In this document: positions 8,884-16,862 of the stretch, in pieces | Layout: each line of letters opens with the position of its first letter | How positions within the stretch are numbered: position 1 is the first letter of the stretch | NCBI RefSeq assembly: GCF_026625605.1 | Contig: NZ_CP113054.1 | Location: 4,588,001-4,652,000 of the forward strand | DNA: 64,000 nucleotides | Direction of reading: 5' to 3' | Origin: Luteolibacter sp. SL250 | GTDB taxonomy: Bacteria > Verrucomicrobiota > Verrucomicrobiia > Verrucomicrobiales > Akkermansiaceae | Translations under genes and position numbers: made by a program | The notes under the pieces: generated by a model | Seen by the model: only the letters and a program-made list of their open reading frames with translations | Told to the model about the DNA's origin: nothing | The model's database searches: none

Positions 8884-9462
8884 TCAGTCCTCGTCCCACG
8901 CAGGCTCCGATTGTTCGGTTGCCTCTTCCAGCACCGCCAGGGTGCCGTGCTCCTTGCACCACTTCACGATATAGTCCCAATCCAGCGCCTCCTTCCCCTG
9001 CACCCCGAGTACTGCCACTGCATCCTCGAAATCCTTTGTCCGTTTCCCCCCCACGCACCATCGTAGCTTCTGGATCACCACATCCTCGGGGGAAGGAAGC
9101 CACGCTTTCCTTCCCACCAACCCCATCATTCTCCGCCTCCGAAACCTCTCCTGGTCATGCGGGTCAGCACTCAACTCGAATAACTCGATCATGAACGGGA
9201 TTTCCGGCACATTGATGATCTGCCGCCACGTGCCGGTGATCATCTCGAAAGAAACCTGCGGATCGATTTTGAATGATTCCGGCAACCGTGCAAACAGCCT
9301 CTCCCGATCCTCCCGCCGGACATTCAGCACAAAATCCGCATCCTTCGTCGCCCTCGGAACCCCGTAACGGTTCGACGAAAATGAACCCACAACCATATAA
9401 TCCACGCCGCACTCATTCAGCGCATCCAGCAGGATCGCAACCGCCTCCTCTCCCTGCTTCAC
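8884..9462 (-). CDS. Nucleotidyltransferase-fold protein, probable toxin of an Rv0078A/B-like pair
   Basis: This 192-residue protein begins with GTG (9462-9460). It has a minimal nucleotidyltransferase motif: VVGSFSSNRYGVPRATKDADF near residues 25-45 (the GS...DxD pattern with a conserved T), followed by a helical part with PSPEDVVIQKLRWC. Such stand-alone domains (DUF6036/AbiEii-like) often act as toxins with a small partner. The upstream 80-residue gene overlaps it by four bases (GTGA). The toxin role and the relation to mycobacterial Rv0078A are inferences from recalled families and need a profile search. Confidence 0.7.
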   Translation of the reverse strand: MKQGEEAVAILLDALNECGVDYMVVGSFSSNRYGVPRATKDADFVLNVRREDRERLFARLPESFKIDPQVSFEMITGTWRQIINVPEIPFMIELFELSADPHDQERFRRRRMMGLVGRKAWLPSPEDVVIQKLRWCVGGKRTKDFEDAVAVLGVQGKEALDWDYIVKWCKEHGTLAVLEEATEQSEPAWDED

Positions 9463-9701
9463 GGAATCGGAGGGGCTGACGGTTCGATTTTCCTGAGCTT
9501 TCTCAACCGGCGAAGCAAAAGCCCGTGGATCTCCTCCTCCGTCGCCGCAGGGTTCTCATCCCTCAGACCCTCTTTCATCCTCTCGCAAACCCCGGCAAAC
9601 AATCGCGGACCTGCCAGAACGCGCTCCTCTCCGCTCATGGAGCGGGCTTGGCGTACTTTCGCCAGCCAGATCGCATCGACGGTCGCCGGAGCGTACTTCA
9701 T
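9459..9701 (-). CDS. Small helical protein, probable antitoxin partner (Rv0078B-like)
   Basis: This 80-residue, highly charged helical protein contains MSGEERVLAGPRLFAGVCER and a C-terminal EEIHGLLLRRLRKLRKIE. The pattern (SGEER, then a helix, then a Leu/Arg-rich helix) resembles small antitoxins of the Rv0078B type, which pair with nucleotidyltransferase-like toxins. Its stop overlaps the start of the nucleotidyltransferase gene, the usual antitoxin-first order. No DNA-binding motif is obvious. The family match is from memory, so confidence is moderate. Confidence 0.6.
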   Translation of the reverse strand: MKYAPATVDAIWLAKVRQARSMSGEERVLAGPRLFAGVCERMKEGLRDENPAATEEEIHGLLLRRLRKLRKIEPSAPPIP

Positions 9702-9941
9702 GCCTGGACTTTACATCTTTTCCCACCGATTCCGCAAGCCTCTCAAGGTGATGTCCCTCCAATAGCGCAATTGTTCCCCTTTTCTGGAAGGATTTCCCTT
9801 GCCAAGACGGGGGGATTTTCCGAGTTTCCCCGCCCCTCTTCAGGCCGCCTTACGCACCAACGAAGACCCGGAGGGACCTCATACGCGGCCAGTTTTCAGC
9901 ATCGCCCGCTCTGAATCAAGACGGGAAACCACTAAATACCA
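9702..9941 (+). promoter_or_regulatory. Leader/promoter region of rpsB
   Basis: This 240-bp stretch separates the divergent toxin-antitoxin-like pair from rpsB and must contain the rpsB promoter and leader. A TTGCCA at 9799-9804 could be a -35 box, but no convincing -10 follows at 16-18 bp. I see no strong terminator-like hairpin and no recognised riboswitch. Confidence 0.35.
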
Positions 9942-10625
<684 letters not shown>

Positions 10626-10638
10626 CCGAATCTGTCAC

Positions 10639-10676
10639 ACGGGCGGCCTGTCGATCCGGCACGCCGCCCGTTTTTC
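10639..10676 (+). terminator. Rho-independent terminator between rpsB and tsf
   Basis: ACGGGCGGC (10639-10647) pairs perfectly with GCCGCCCGT (10663-10671) across a 15-base loop and is followed by TTTTC. It should stop or attenuate transcription between rpsB and tsf. Confidence 0.85.
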
Positions 10677-10706
10677 TTCCCACCAACCGCTCACATTTTT
10701 CATCAC

Positions 10707-11573
10707 ATGATCACCGCTGCCACCGTCAAAGAACTTCGCGACAAAACCAACGCCGGCATGATGGACTGCAAGAAGGTCCTCAACGAAACCAACGGCGACA
10801 TCGAAGCCGCCATCAAGCTCCTCCGTGAGCGTGGCATCGTGAAGGCCGCCTCGAAAAGCGACCGCGCCGCCACCGAAGGCATCATCACCTCCCGCGTCGC
10901 CTCCGACAGCAAGTCCGGCGTCCTGCTCGAAATCAACTGCGAGACCGACTTCGTCTCCCGCAACGAGAACTTCCAGGCCTTCGTCGCCGAAGTCGCCGAC
11001 GCCGTCGCTTCGTCGAAGGCCGCCGATCTCGACGCCGCTCTGGAAGTCCAGAAGGGTGACATCAACGTGGGTGACTACGTGAAGACCAAGGTTCTCGAGC
11101 TGGGCGAAAACATCCAGTTCCGCAAGTACGTCCGCTTCGACGCCGCTCCCGGCGGAGTCGTGGTTTCCTACATCCACATGGGTGGCAAGGTCGGCGTGCT
11201 TCTCGAAGTGGGCACCACCAAGGAAGAAACCGCTTCCCAGGACGCCTTCAAGGAACTCATCAAGGACCTCACCCTCCACATCGCCGCCGCCGCACCGAAG
11301 GGCCTGTCCCGCGCGGATATCCCGGCTGAAGTGGCTGACGCCGAGAAGGAAATCTACCGCGCCCGCCTGGCGGAAAGCGGCAAGCCTGCCAACATCATCG
11401 AGAACATCCTCGTCGGCCAGATGAACAAGTTCTTCGCCGAAAGCTGCTTCCTGGAGCAAGGCTTCGTGAAGGATGACAAGGTCACCATCAACAAGCTGGT
11501 CGAAGAAACCGGCAAGTCCCTGGGTGACACCATCACCGTGACCCGCTTCGTCCGCTTCGGACTCGGCGAGTAA
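10707..11573 (+). CDS. tsf: Elongation factor Ts
   Basis: This 288-residue protein starts MITAATVKELRDKTNAGMMD, which fits the EF-Ts N-terminal UBA-like domain and its TGAGMMDCK-type motif. The core has CETDFVSRNENFQAF and HIAAAAPKGLSRADIP. EF-Ts is the nucleotide-exchange factor of EF-Tu. The gene lies 81 bp after rpsB, with a terminator in the gap and another directly after its own stop. Confidence 0.98.
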   Translation: MITAATVKELRDKTNAGMMDCKKVLNETNGDIEAAIKLLRERGIVKAASKSDRAATEGIITSRVASDSKSGVLLEINCETDFVSRNENFQAFVAEVADAVASSKAADLDAALEVQKGDINVGDYVKTKVLELGENIQFRKYVRFDAAPGGVVVSYIHMGGKVGVLLEVGTTKEETASQDAFKELIKDLTLHIAAAAPKGLSRADIPAEVADAEKEIYRARLAESGKPANIIENILVGQMNKFFAESCFLEQGFVKDDKVTINKLVEETGKSLGDTITVTRFVRFGLGE

Positions 11574-11591
11574 TCGACCCACCCTTTCAGG

Positions 11592-11624
11592 ACGCCCGGC
11601 TGCGTATGCGGCCGGGCGTTTTTC
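11592..11624 (+). terminator. Rho-independent terminator after tsf
   Basis: ACGCCCGGC (11592-11600) pairs with GCCGGGCGT (11611-11619) across a 10-base loop and is followed by TTTTTC. The convergent symporter gene ends at 11628, right after the U-tract. Confidence 0.88.
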
Positions 11625-11627
11625 TTT

Positions 11628-12623
11628 TCATGGGCGCTGTTTCGCCCAGTGGTTTGCCAGCACGCCGTTCACCAGGAGCTGGAGGGGGTGGTAGAGCATG
11701 GTGGGCAGGAGGATCAGCGAAAGTTCCGAGCCGCGGCCGAAGATCATGGCCGCCAGCGGCACGCCCATCGCCAGGGTCTTTTTCACGGCGCAGAAGTAGG
11801 CGGCGATGCGGTCCTCCCGGTTCATGCGCAGCAAGCGGCAGGAACCATGGGTGAGCCATGACACCCCCACGAAAAGCAGCACCACGATGATGATGACCGG
11901 CCAGGTGATGGCGGCGCCATATTTCTGCCAGATGTCGCCCTGCACCGAATCGCAGAACGCGGCATAGACGATGTAGACGATGACCGCGTTGCTGATGCGG
12001 GTGAACCAAGGCTTCGAGCGGTCCGCCCAGTCCCGCACAAAGGACCGCAACGCCATGCCGAGGCTGAAGGGAAATAGTGTGAGCGAGGTGATCTTCAGCA
12101 ACAGCGGGCCGAACTCCGTGGTGACCGGACTACCCGTCCCACGCATGAGCAGGAAGACCAACAGGGGCGTGAGCACCACGCCGATGATGTTGGAAAGCGC
12201 TGCGTTGAACAACGCGCCGGCGGTGTTGCCCCGGGCGATGGCGGTGAACACCACCGAGGAGGAGATGGTGGACGGCAGCACGCAGAGGAACAGCAGTCCG
12301 TGCCGGATGGCCCGCGGCTGGGAGGACCAGAACCACGGCACGATGTGATCCAGCAGAATGCCCAGCAGCGGAAACACGCCGAAGGTGAACGCCTGGATGA
12401 CCAAGTGCAGCCGCCAGTTCCCCGCGCCCGCCTTCACTTTCCCGAATGCCAACGAAAGGCCCTGGAAAAACAGGATCAGGGCGATGCCGCCGTTTGTCAC
12501 GATCACGGGCGGAATCCATGCCCCGCTCCCTCCCCCCGCCGGGAAAAGGAAGGCCAGGATCACCGCGCCGATGAGAGCCAGCAGGAAACCATTCGCCCGG
12601 AACCAGGAAACATTCGCACTCAT
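11628..12623 (-). CDS. Bile acid:sodium symporter-like (SBF-like) transporter
   Basis: From the ATG at 12623 the protein has 331 residues with 9-10 hydrophobic spans. They include GFLLALIGAVILAFLFPAGG at the N-terminus and the family-typical LPSTISSSVVFTAIARGNTA segment with FNAALSNIIGVVLTPLLV. This matches the SBF-like branch of the bile acid/arsenite transporter superfamily (BASS/YfeH type). The substrate is unknown. The reading frame stays open upstream to 13574, but that part is antisense to a hydrolase gene and is not membrane-like. It is divergent from the dienelactone hydrolase gene (105-bp spacer). Confidence 0.92.
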   Translation of the reverse strand: MSANVSWFRANGFLLALIGAVILAFLFPAGGGSGAWIPPVIVTNGGIALILFFQGLSLAFGKVKAGAGNWRLHLVIQAFTFGVFPLLGILLDHIVPWFWSSQPRAIRHGLLFLCVLPSTISSSVVFTAIARGNTAGALFNAALSNIIGVVLTPLLVFLLMRGTGSPVTTEFGPLLLKITSLTLFPFSLGMALRSFVRDWADRSKPWFTRISNAVIVYIVYAAFCDSVQGDIWQKYGAAITWPVIIIVVLLFVGVSWLTHGSCRLLRMNREDRIAAYFCAVKKTLAMGVPLAAMIFGRGSELSLILLPTMLYHPLQLLVNGVLANHWAKQRP

Positions 12624-12728
12624 CCGCGGGGAGCGTCTGCCGGGGCGGAGCGGGATACAAGCCTGGTGGCGCTCCCAGCGGCAGGTGATCGCGCATTTGA
12701 CTCCGCCGCGTTCCACGCTTTGATAGTC

Positions 12729-13505
12729 ATGATGAAACGCCTCCTTCTCCTCTCTTCCCTCCTCCTGTCCGTTGCCCACGGCGCGCCGGTCGAAAAGACC
12801 GTCACCTACGAACAGGGCGGCGTCACCCTCGAAGGGTTCCATGTCTATGACGATGCCACCTCCGGCAAGCGGCCCTCCGTTCTGGTGATCCACCAGTGGA
12901 CGGGACCGGGCAACTATGAGAAAGGCCGCGCCCGCCAGTTGGCGGAGCTGGGCTACAATGTCTTCGTCGCGGACATCTACGGCCAGGGCGTGCGCCCGGT
13001 GCCGCCGGAATCCGGCAAGGAAGCGGGCAAATACAAGTCCGACCGCAAGCTGTTCCGCGCCCGGCTTGATGCCGCGCTGGAGCAACTGAAGAAAGACGAG
13101 CGCACCGATGGCTCGAAAATCGCCGCGATCGGCTACTGCTTCGGCGGCACGGGCGTGCTGGAACTGGCGCGCTCCGGAGCGGATATCGCCGGGGTGGTCA
13201 GCTTCCACGGCGGCCTGGCATCCACACCCGGCTTCGCCGCGGAGAAGGGCAAGGTGGGAGCGAAGGTGCTGGTGCTCCACGGAGCGATCGACCCGCACGT
13301 GAAGCCGGAGGAGGTCGCCGGATTCGAGAAGGAATTCAACGAAGCGGAGGCGGATTGGCAGCTCACCGCCTACTCCGGCGCGGTCCACAGTTTCACCCAA
13401 AAAATGGCCGGTGACGATCCATCGAAAGGCTCCGCCTACAATGCGAAGGCGGATGCCCGCTCCTGGGAGGCGATGAAGGTGTTCTTCGCCGAGATCTTCA
13501 AATAA
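12729..13505 (+). CDS. Exported dienelactone hydrolase family protein
   Basis: From the ATG at 12729 the protein has 258 residues with a signal peptide (MMKRLLLLSSLLLSVAHGAP). An alpha/beta-hydrolase domain follows with the dienelactone-hydrolase nucleophile elbow GYCFGG (Cys as nucleophile), Asp in VLHGAIDPHV and His in SGAVHSF. Family members hydrolyse cyclic esters or other carbonyl substrates; the substrate here is unknown. Length is normal. YjbR follows after 10 bp and may be cotranscribed. Confidence 0.93.
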   Translation: MMKRLLLLSSLLLSVAHGAPVEKTVTYEQGGVTLEGFHVYDDATSGKRPSVLVIHQWTGPGNYEKGRARQLAELGYNVFVADIYGQGVRPVPPESGKEAGKYKSDRKLFRARLDAALEQLKKDERTDGSKIAAIGYCFGGTGVLELARSGADIAGVVSFHGGLASTPGFAAEKGKVGAKVLVLHGAIDPHVKPEEVAGFEKEFNEAEADWQLTAYSGAVHSFTQKMAGDDPSKGSAYNAKADARSWEAMKVFFAEIFK

Positions 13506-13515
13506 TCCGACAGGC

Positions 13516-13857
13516 ATGGATCTCCCGGAGGCCATCGACCTCTGCCTTTCACTTCCCGGGGCCGAAGAGACCACTCCCTTCGGCCCCGATGTGCTGGTCT
13601 ACAAGGTGGCCGGAAAAGTGTTCGCGCTCACGGATCCCGGGGATTACCCGCCGAGGATGAACCTGAAGTGTGATCCCGCACGGGCGGTCACGCTGCGGGA
13701 GGAATACGAGTCGATCATCCCCGGCTACCACATGAACAAGCGGCACTGGAACACGGTAAGGATCGACCGCTCGGTGCCAGGCGCGCTCCTGCAGGACTTG
13801 ATCCGGCATTCGTATGACCTGGTGGTGGCGTCGCTGCCGAAGGGAAAGAGGCCGTAG
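13516..13857 (+). CDS. MmcQ/YjbR family protein
   Basis: This 113-residue protein shows the YjbR pattern: CLSLPGAEETTPFGPDVLVY near the N-terminus, VFALTDPGDYPPRMNLKCDP in the middle, and YHMNKRHWNTV followed by LIRHSYDLVVASLPK at the end. The family has a double-wing/CyaY-like fold and is called DNA-binding in databases; its biological role is poorly known. It lies 10 bp downstream of the dienelactone hydrolase gene. Confidence 0.93.
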   Translation: MDLPEAIDLCLSLPGAEETTPFGPDVLVYKVAGKVFALTDPGDYPPRMNLKCDPARAVTLREEYESIIPGYHMNKRHWNTVRIDRSVPGALLQDLIRHSYDLVVASLPKGKRP

Positions 13858-13902
13858 GGTGACCCAGTCCGTCGGTCGCCTCTGCTCTGCGTTCCGTTGC
13901 AA

Positions 13903-13934
13903 CCGAGTAAGGAGGGTGGACACTCCTGTCCACC
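13903..13934 (+). repeat. 32-bp REP-like element, copy 1
   Basis: The unit begins CCGAGTAAGGAGGG and contains a perfect hairpin, GGTGGACA-CTCC-TGTCCACC (13915-13934). An inverted second copy lies at 14093-14124 with 27 of 32 positions identical. Both sit in the 263-bp spacer between convergent genes (13858-14120), which holds no gene I can support. Confidence 0.75.
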
Positions 13935-14052
13935 GGCGGCATTGGCAAAATGTGAAAAACCTACCGCGAAGCCGCAGAGGTCGCAAAGAAAGCGCAAAGG
14001 CAAATTGATTCCTTCAAGATTTGTAAGATTCGCGGTCAGCTTTCCTTCTTCC

Positions 14053-14073
14053 CTGAAAACTGAACACTGAAAA
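14053..14073 (+). repeat. Three-copy 7-bp tandem repeat
   Basis: CTGAAAA, CTGAACA, CTGAAAA follow each other without spacing at 14053-14059, 14060-14066 and 14067-14073. A 13-base string, CCCTGAAAACTGA, starting at 14051 also occurs in reverse orientation at 54175-54187 upstream of fusA. Confidence 0.7.
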
Positions 14074-14092
14074 TTTCTCTGCCAATGCAGCC

Positions 14093-14124
14093 GGGGAACA
14101 AGAGTGTCCCCCCTCCTTACTCAG
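14093..14124 (-). repeat. 32-bp REP-like element, copy 2 (inverted)
   Basis: Read on the minus strand this unit begins CTGAGTAAGGAGGG and matches copy 1 at 27 of 32 positions. It overlaps the last codon of the formylglycine-generating-enzyme-like gene and supplies its TGA stop (14121-14123). Confidence 0.72.
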
Positions 14125-14957
14125 AACACCACCCTGAAGCCCTGATTCGGAAGGGAGGCGGTTTTGACCATGCTTCCTATATCAAGCAGGTTGAAGAAGT
14201 CACAGGAGTGGGCGGAGCACCACCAGGAGCCGCCGCGGCCGCAGATGCGTTTTTTCGGGAGGTCGCTGGTCATCCACGGGGGTGATCCCTCGCAGTATTC
14301 GAAGACGTTGCCGATGACGTCATGGAGACCCCATGCGTTCGGCGGAAAGGAGCGGACCGGGGAGGTGAGCACGAAGCCATCCTCACGGGTGTTCTTCAGG
14401 TGGCTGGCACCGTTCCAGATGTTGCAGGCCTTTGGGGAAAATGCGGCTCCCCATGGATAGGCGGTGGTGGATCCGGCACGGGCCGCCGTTTCCCATTCAT
14501 CGAGCGTCGGAAGCCTTCCCCCCACCCACTGGCAGTAGGCGCGTGCGTCTTCACCTGAAATCTGGGTGACAGGGTGGTCCGGCAAGGTTTCCGCAGAAGG
14601 ACCATCCGGGCCGAACGGATGCCGCCAGTTCGCTCCTTCCACCCTTTTCCATTCCCACTCCGCACTACCTTCGCCTCCGGAGAGACTCCACCCCGCACGC
14701 TCTGCAAAGGTGCGGTAGCCGGTCGCTTTCACGAACTCCGCGAACTGGGTATTGGTCGTCTCCGCATCTGAGATCCGGAAGCCCTCCGTCTTGAAACGGT
14801 GCGGGCGGTTCAGCTTGTGGTCCGTGGAGCCGAGTGCGTATTCCCCCGCTGGCACGGCGATCAGGACATGCCCGTTCGGCCCTTTTTCCGCAGCGGAGGA
14901 AATGGCCGCGCAGGCCAGGACCGATGCCAGCGTCCTAACGAACATGGGTGGCGACAT
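14121..14957 (-). CDS. Exported formylglycine-generating-enzyme (SUMF1) family protein with catalytic cysteine pair
   Basis: From the ATG at 14957 the protein has 278 residues with a signal peptide (FVRTLASVLACAAISSAA). A SUMF1/FGE-sulfatase domain follows: VPAGEYALGSTD, FRISDAETTNTQFAEFV, GGRLPTLDEWETAARAG, WGLHDVIGNVFEYC. The C-terminal GRGGSWWCSAHSC keeps two cysteines five positions apart (about residues 247 and 252), the spacing of the copper-binding catalytic pair in true formylglycine-generating enzymes. Many SUMF1 proteins lack them. I chose the start that overlaps the upstream stop (ATGA); an ATG at 14975 is possible. No sulfatase is in the window. Confidence 0.9.
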   Translation of the reverse strand: MSPPMFVRTLASVLACAAISSAAEKGPNGHVLIAVPAGEYALGSTDHKLNRPHRFKTEGFRISDAETTNTQFAEFVKATGYRTFAERAGWSLSGGEGSAEWEWKRVEGANWRHPFGPDGPSAETLPDHPVTQISGEDARAYCQWVGGRLPTLDEWETAARAGSTTAYPWGAAFSPKACNIWNGASHLKNTREDGFVLTSPVRSFPPNAWGLHDVIGNVFEYCEGSPPWMTSDLPKKRICGRGGSWWCSAHSCDFFNLLDIGSMVKTASLPNQGFRVVF

Positions 14958-15859
14958 CAATGTTCGGAGATCCACTTCGAGGCAATCGCCCTCACTTCAT
15001 CCCGGGACTCACGGGAGTAGGGAATCGCGACGGAAGCGAAGATATCCCGCGGCACGTTGCTGAAGGGGTCGATGACCAGTTCCAGGTATTCCTTCCCCGC
15101 CGGCAGTTTGCCGCCCGGCTTGTAGTCGAGGTAACCCTCCGCCTTCGCTTCCTTCTTGAGTCCCACAACGTAGGCATTCTCGATCGCGGTGGTGCGGTAG
15201 GGTTCATATCCGGCCTCCCGCAACAGGCGGCCCATGGTCAGCACCAGATCACGCTGCGCGACACGGGCCTGGAACAGGTTCACACGGCGGTCCCGCTTCG
15301 CTTCCGGCTCGTTCTCATCATAGTCGAAGTTTTCCTGACCTACCCACCAGCCGGTCACAACGGGCGGCGCGGCCTTCACACTGTCCTTTGCGACGGCGAT
15401 GCCTTTCACCAGTTTTTCCTCCAGCACAAGCAACTCCGGCAGGGCCTCGGTCGCCTTCAGATGGAGGATGATTTCCAGCAGGAGCGGGCTGAGCACATGG
15501 GGATCACAACCGACATCCTCACCATCGTGGCTTTCCTCCGGCGCGGGATCCTTCTTCGGCTCCGCCGCCTGCCTCACGAAGTCGATCTCCAGCAGACGCT
15601 TCCGCAACGCCTTTACCAATCCATCGCGGTTGCCCTCCATCTGCGCGAGGTTCGCCTTGGAAAATGACGCCCCTGCGAAGCTGGTGACCTGATAGGCGCG
15701 GTAGGGGATGTCCGCGGGGGCGGTCATCACATCGCAAACCTGGGCGTAGGAACCCGGATAGGTGACGATCTTGTCCAGCAGTGCCTCAGGCGACACCGGT
15801 TGTTGGGCGGAAAGCGGAAGGACCAGGGCGGAAATGGCCGCCAGCAGCATCGGTTTCAT
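14957..15859 (-). CDS. Exported protein of unknown function, translationally coupled to the SUMF1 gene
   Basis: This 300-residue protein has a signal peptide (MKPMLLAAISALVLPLSAQQ) and no domain I recognise. It contains an acidic stretch in the middle (EESHDGEDVGCDPHVLS), a long helical part (LLLEIILHLKATEALPELLV), and a charged C-terminus. Its stop overlaps the start of the formylglycine-generating-enzyme-like gene. Coupling suggests the two are made together, but the sequence does not show a common function. Confidence 0.72.
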   Translation of the reverse strand: MKPMLLAAISALVLPLSAQQPVSPEALLDKIVTYPGSYAQVCDVMTAPADIPYRAYQVTSFAGASFSKANLAQMEGNRDGLVKALRKRLLEIDFVRQAAEPKKDPAPEESHDGEDVGCDPHVLSPLLLEIILHLKATEALPELLVLEEKLVKGIAVAKDSVKAAPPVVTGWWVGQENFDYDENEPEAKRDRRVNLFQARVAQRDLVLTMGRLLREAGYEPYRTTAIENAYVVGLKKEAKAEGYLDYKPGGKLPAGKEYLELVIDPFSNVPRDIFASVAIPYSRESRDEVRAIASKWISEH

Positions 15860-15968
15860 TGGCAGTCACCATGGCATCCCTCACCTGCGGGGTCAAGGTG
15901 GCGGCCCTGGGATTCCGGCCGCTTTCCACGGTTGCCCTTCCTGCGGAACTGCCCCACCTTCCCCACGC

Positions 15969-16739
15969 ATGAGCGACGCGTTCCACTGGACCCCATTCCA
16001 CGCGGATTTCTTCCGTGAGGCGCAGGCCCGTGGTTTCACCCCCACGGTGATCCTCGAAACGGAAACCGGCCCGATCGAGGCATGGGAGCGGAAGGCGGAC
16101 GGCCCGCTGGTCTATCTCTCCGCGGGCATCCACGGTGACGAACCCGCCGGGCCTCTGGCGGTCCTGGAGCTGATGCGGGCGGACTTTTTCTGCCCGTCCA
16201 TCCACTGGATCATCTGCCCCGCGCTGAATCCCGACGGACTGGCGGCGCACACGCGCGGGAATGCGGATGGCATCGACCTGAACCGCGACTACTTCACCCG
16301 GGAGTCCAGGGAGGCGGACGCGCATGTCCGCTGGCTGGACTCCATCGGCAAGCCGGTGCTTTTCGTCTCCCTACATGAGGACTGGGAGACGTCCGGCTTC
16401 TATTTCTACGAGCTGAACCTGACAGGCGGCCCCACCAGCCATGCCGCCAGCATCCTGCGGGCGGTGGAGCCGTGGTTCAAACCCGAGCCAGGGCCGATGA
16501 TCGACGGCCACGAGTCCTACGAGCCGGGCTGGATCTACCACGCGTCGGAGCCGGATATCCCGGAAGGCTGGCCGGAAGCCATCTACCTGATCAAGAAAGG
16601 CTGCCCACATTCCTTCACGTTCGAGACTCCCAGCAGCAGCGCGCTGGAGGACAGGGTCGCGGCGCATGTGGCTGGTGTGAAGGCGGCGTGCCAGAAAACC
16701 TTCGTGGAACGCTGCGCGGAATACGGAACGGAGGCGTGA
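15969..16739 (+). CDS. M14-family zinc carboxypeptidase / succinylglutamate desuccinylase-like protein
   Basis: From the ATG at 15969 the protein has 256 residues with the M14 zinc site: SAGIHGDEPAGPLAVLEL (His and Glu ligands), ICPALNPDGL, GIDLNRDYF, and SLHEDWETSGFYFYE (third ligand). FTFETPSS carries the catalytic Glu. This is the compact AstE/AspA-like (M14 subfamily) form. There is no signal peptide, so it is probably cytoplasmic. The substrate (peptide, murein peptide or N-acyl amino acid) is not evident. Confidence 0.9.
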   Translation: MSDAFHWTPFHADFFREAQARGFTPTVILETETGPIEAWERKADGPLVYLSAGIHGDEPAGPLAVLELMRADFFCPSIHWIICPALNPDGLAAHTRGNADGIDLNRDYFTRESREADAHVRWLDSIGKPVLFVSLHEDWETSGFYFYELNLTGGPTSHAASILRAVEPWFKPEPGPMIDGHESYEPGWIYHASEPDIPEGWPEAIYLIKKGCPHSFTFETPSSSALEDRVAAHVAGVKAACQKTFVERCAEYGTEA

Positions 16740-16862
16740 TCCTGCGGGACCCGTTCTTTATTCTTGATTCTTGACTCTCTTTCCCCCTCCCCACAGCTTG
16801 TCCGCCCGCCTGCGTCCCCGATGGCCGCGGCGTGCAAACCGAAACATATCCAACGATCCGCC

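Noticed and set aside
11628..13574. Extended 648-codon reading of the SBF-like transporter
   Set aside because: The first ~317 codons are antisense to the dienelactone hydrolase gene and carry no membrane helices; the ATG at 12623 gives a normal-sized transporter.
14121..14957. A degenerate (non-catalytic) SUMF1 domain
   Set aside because: Both cysteines of the GGSWWC...C site are present with the correct five-residue spacing, so it was kept as potentially active.
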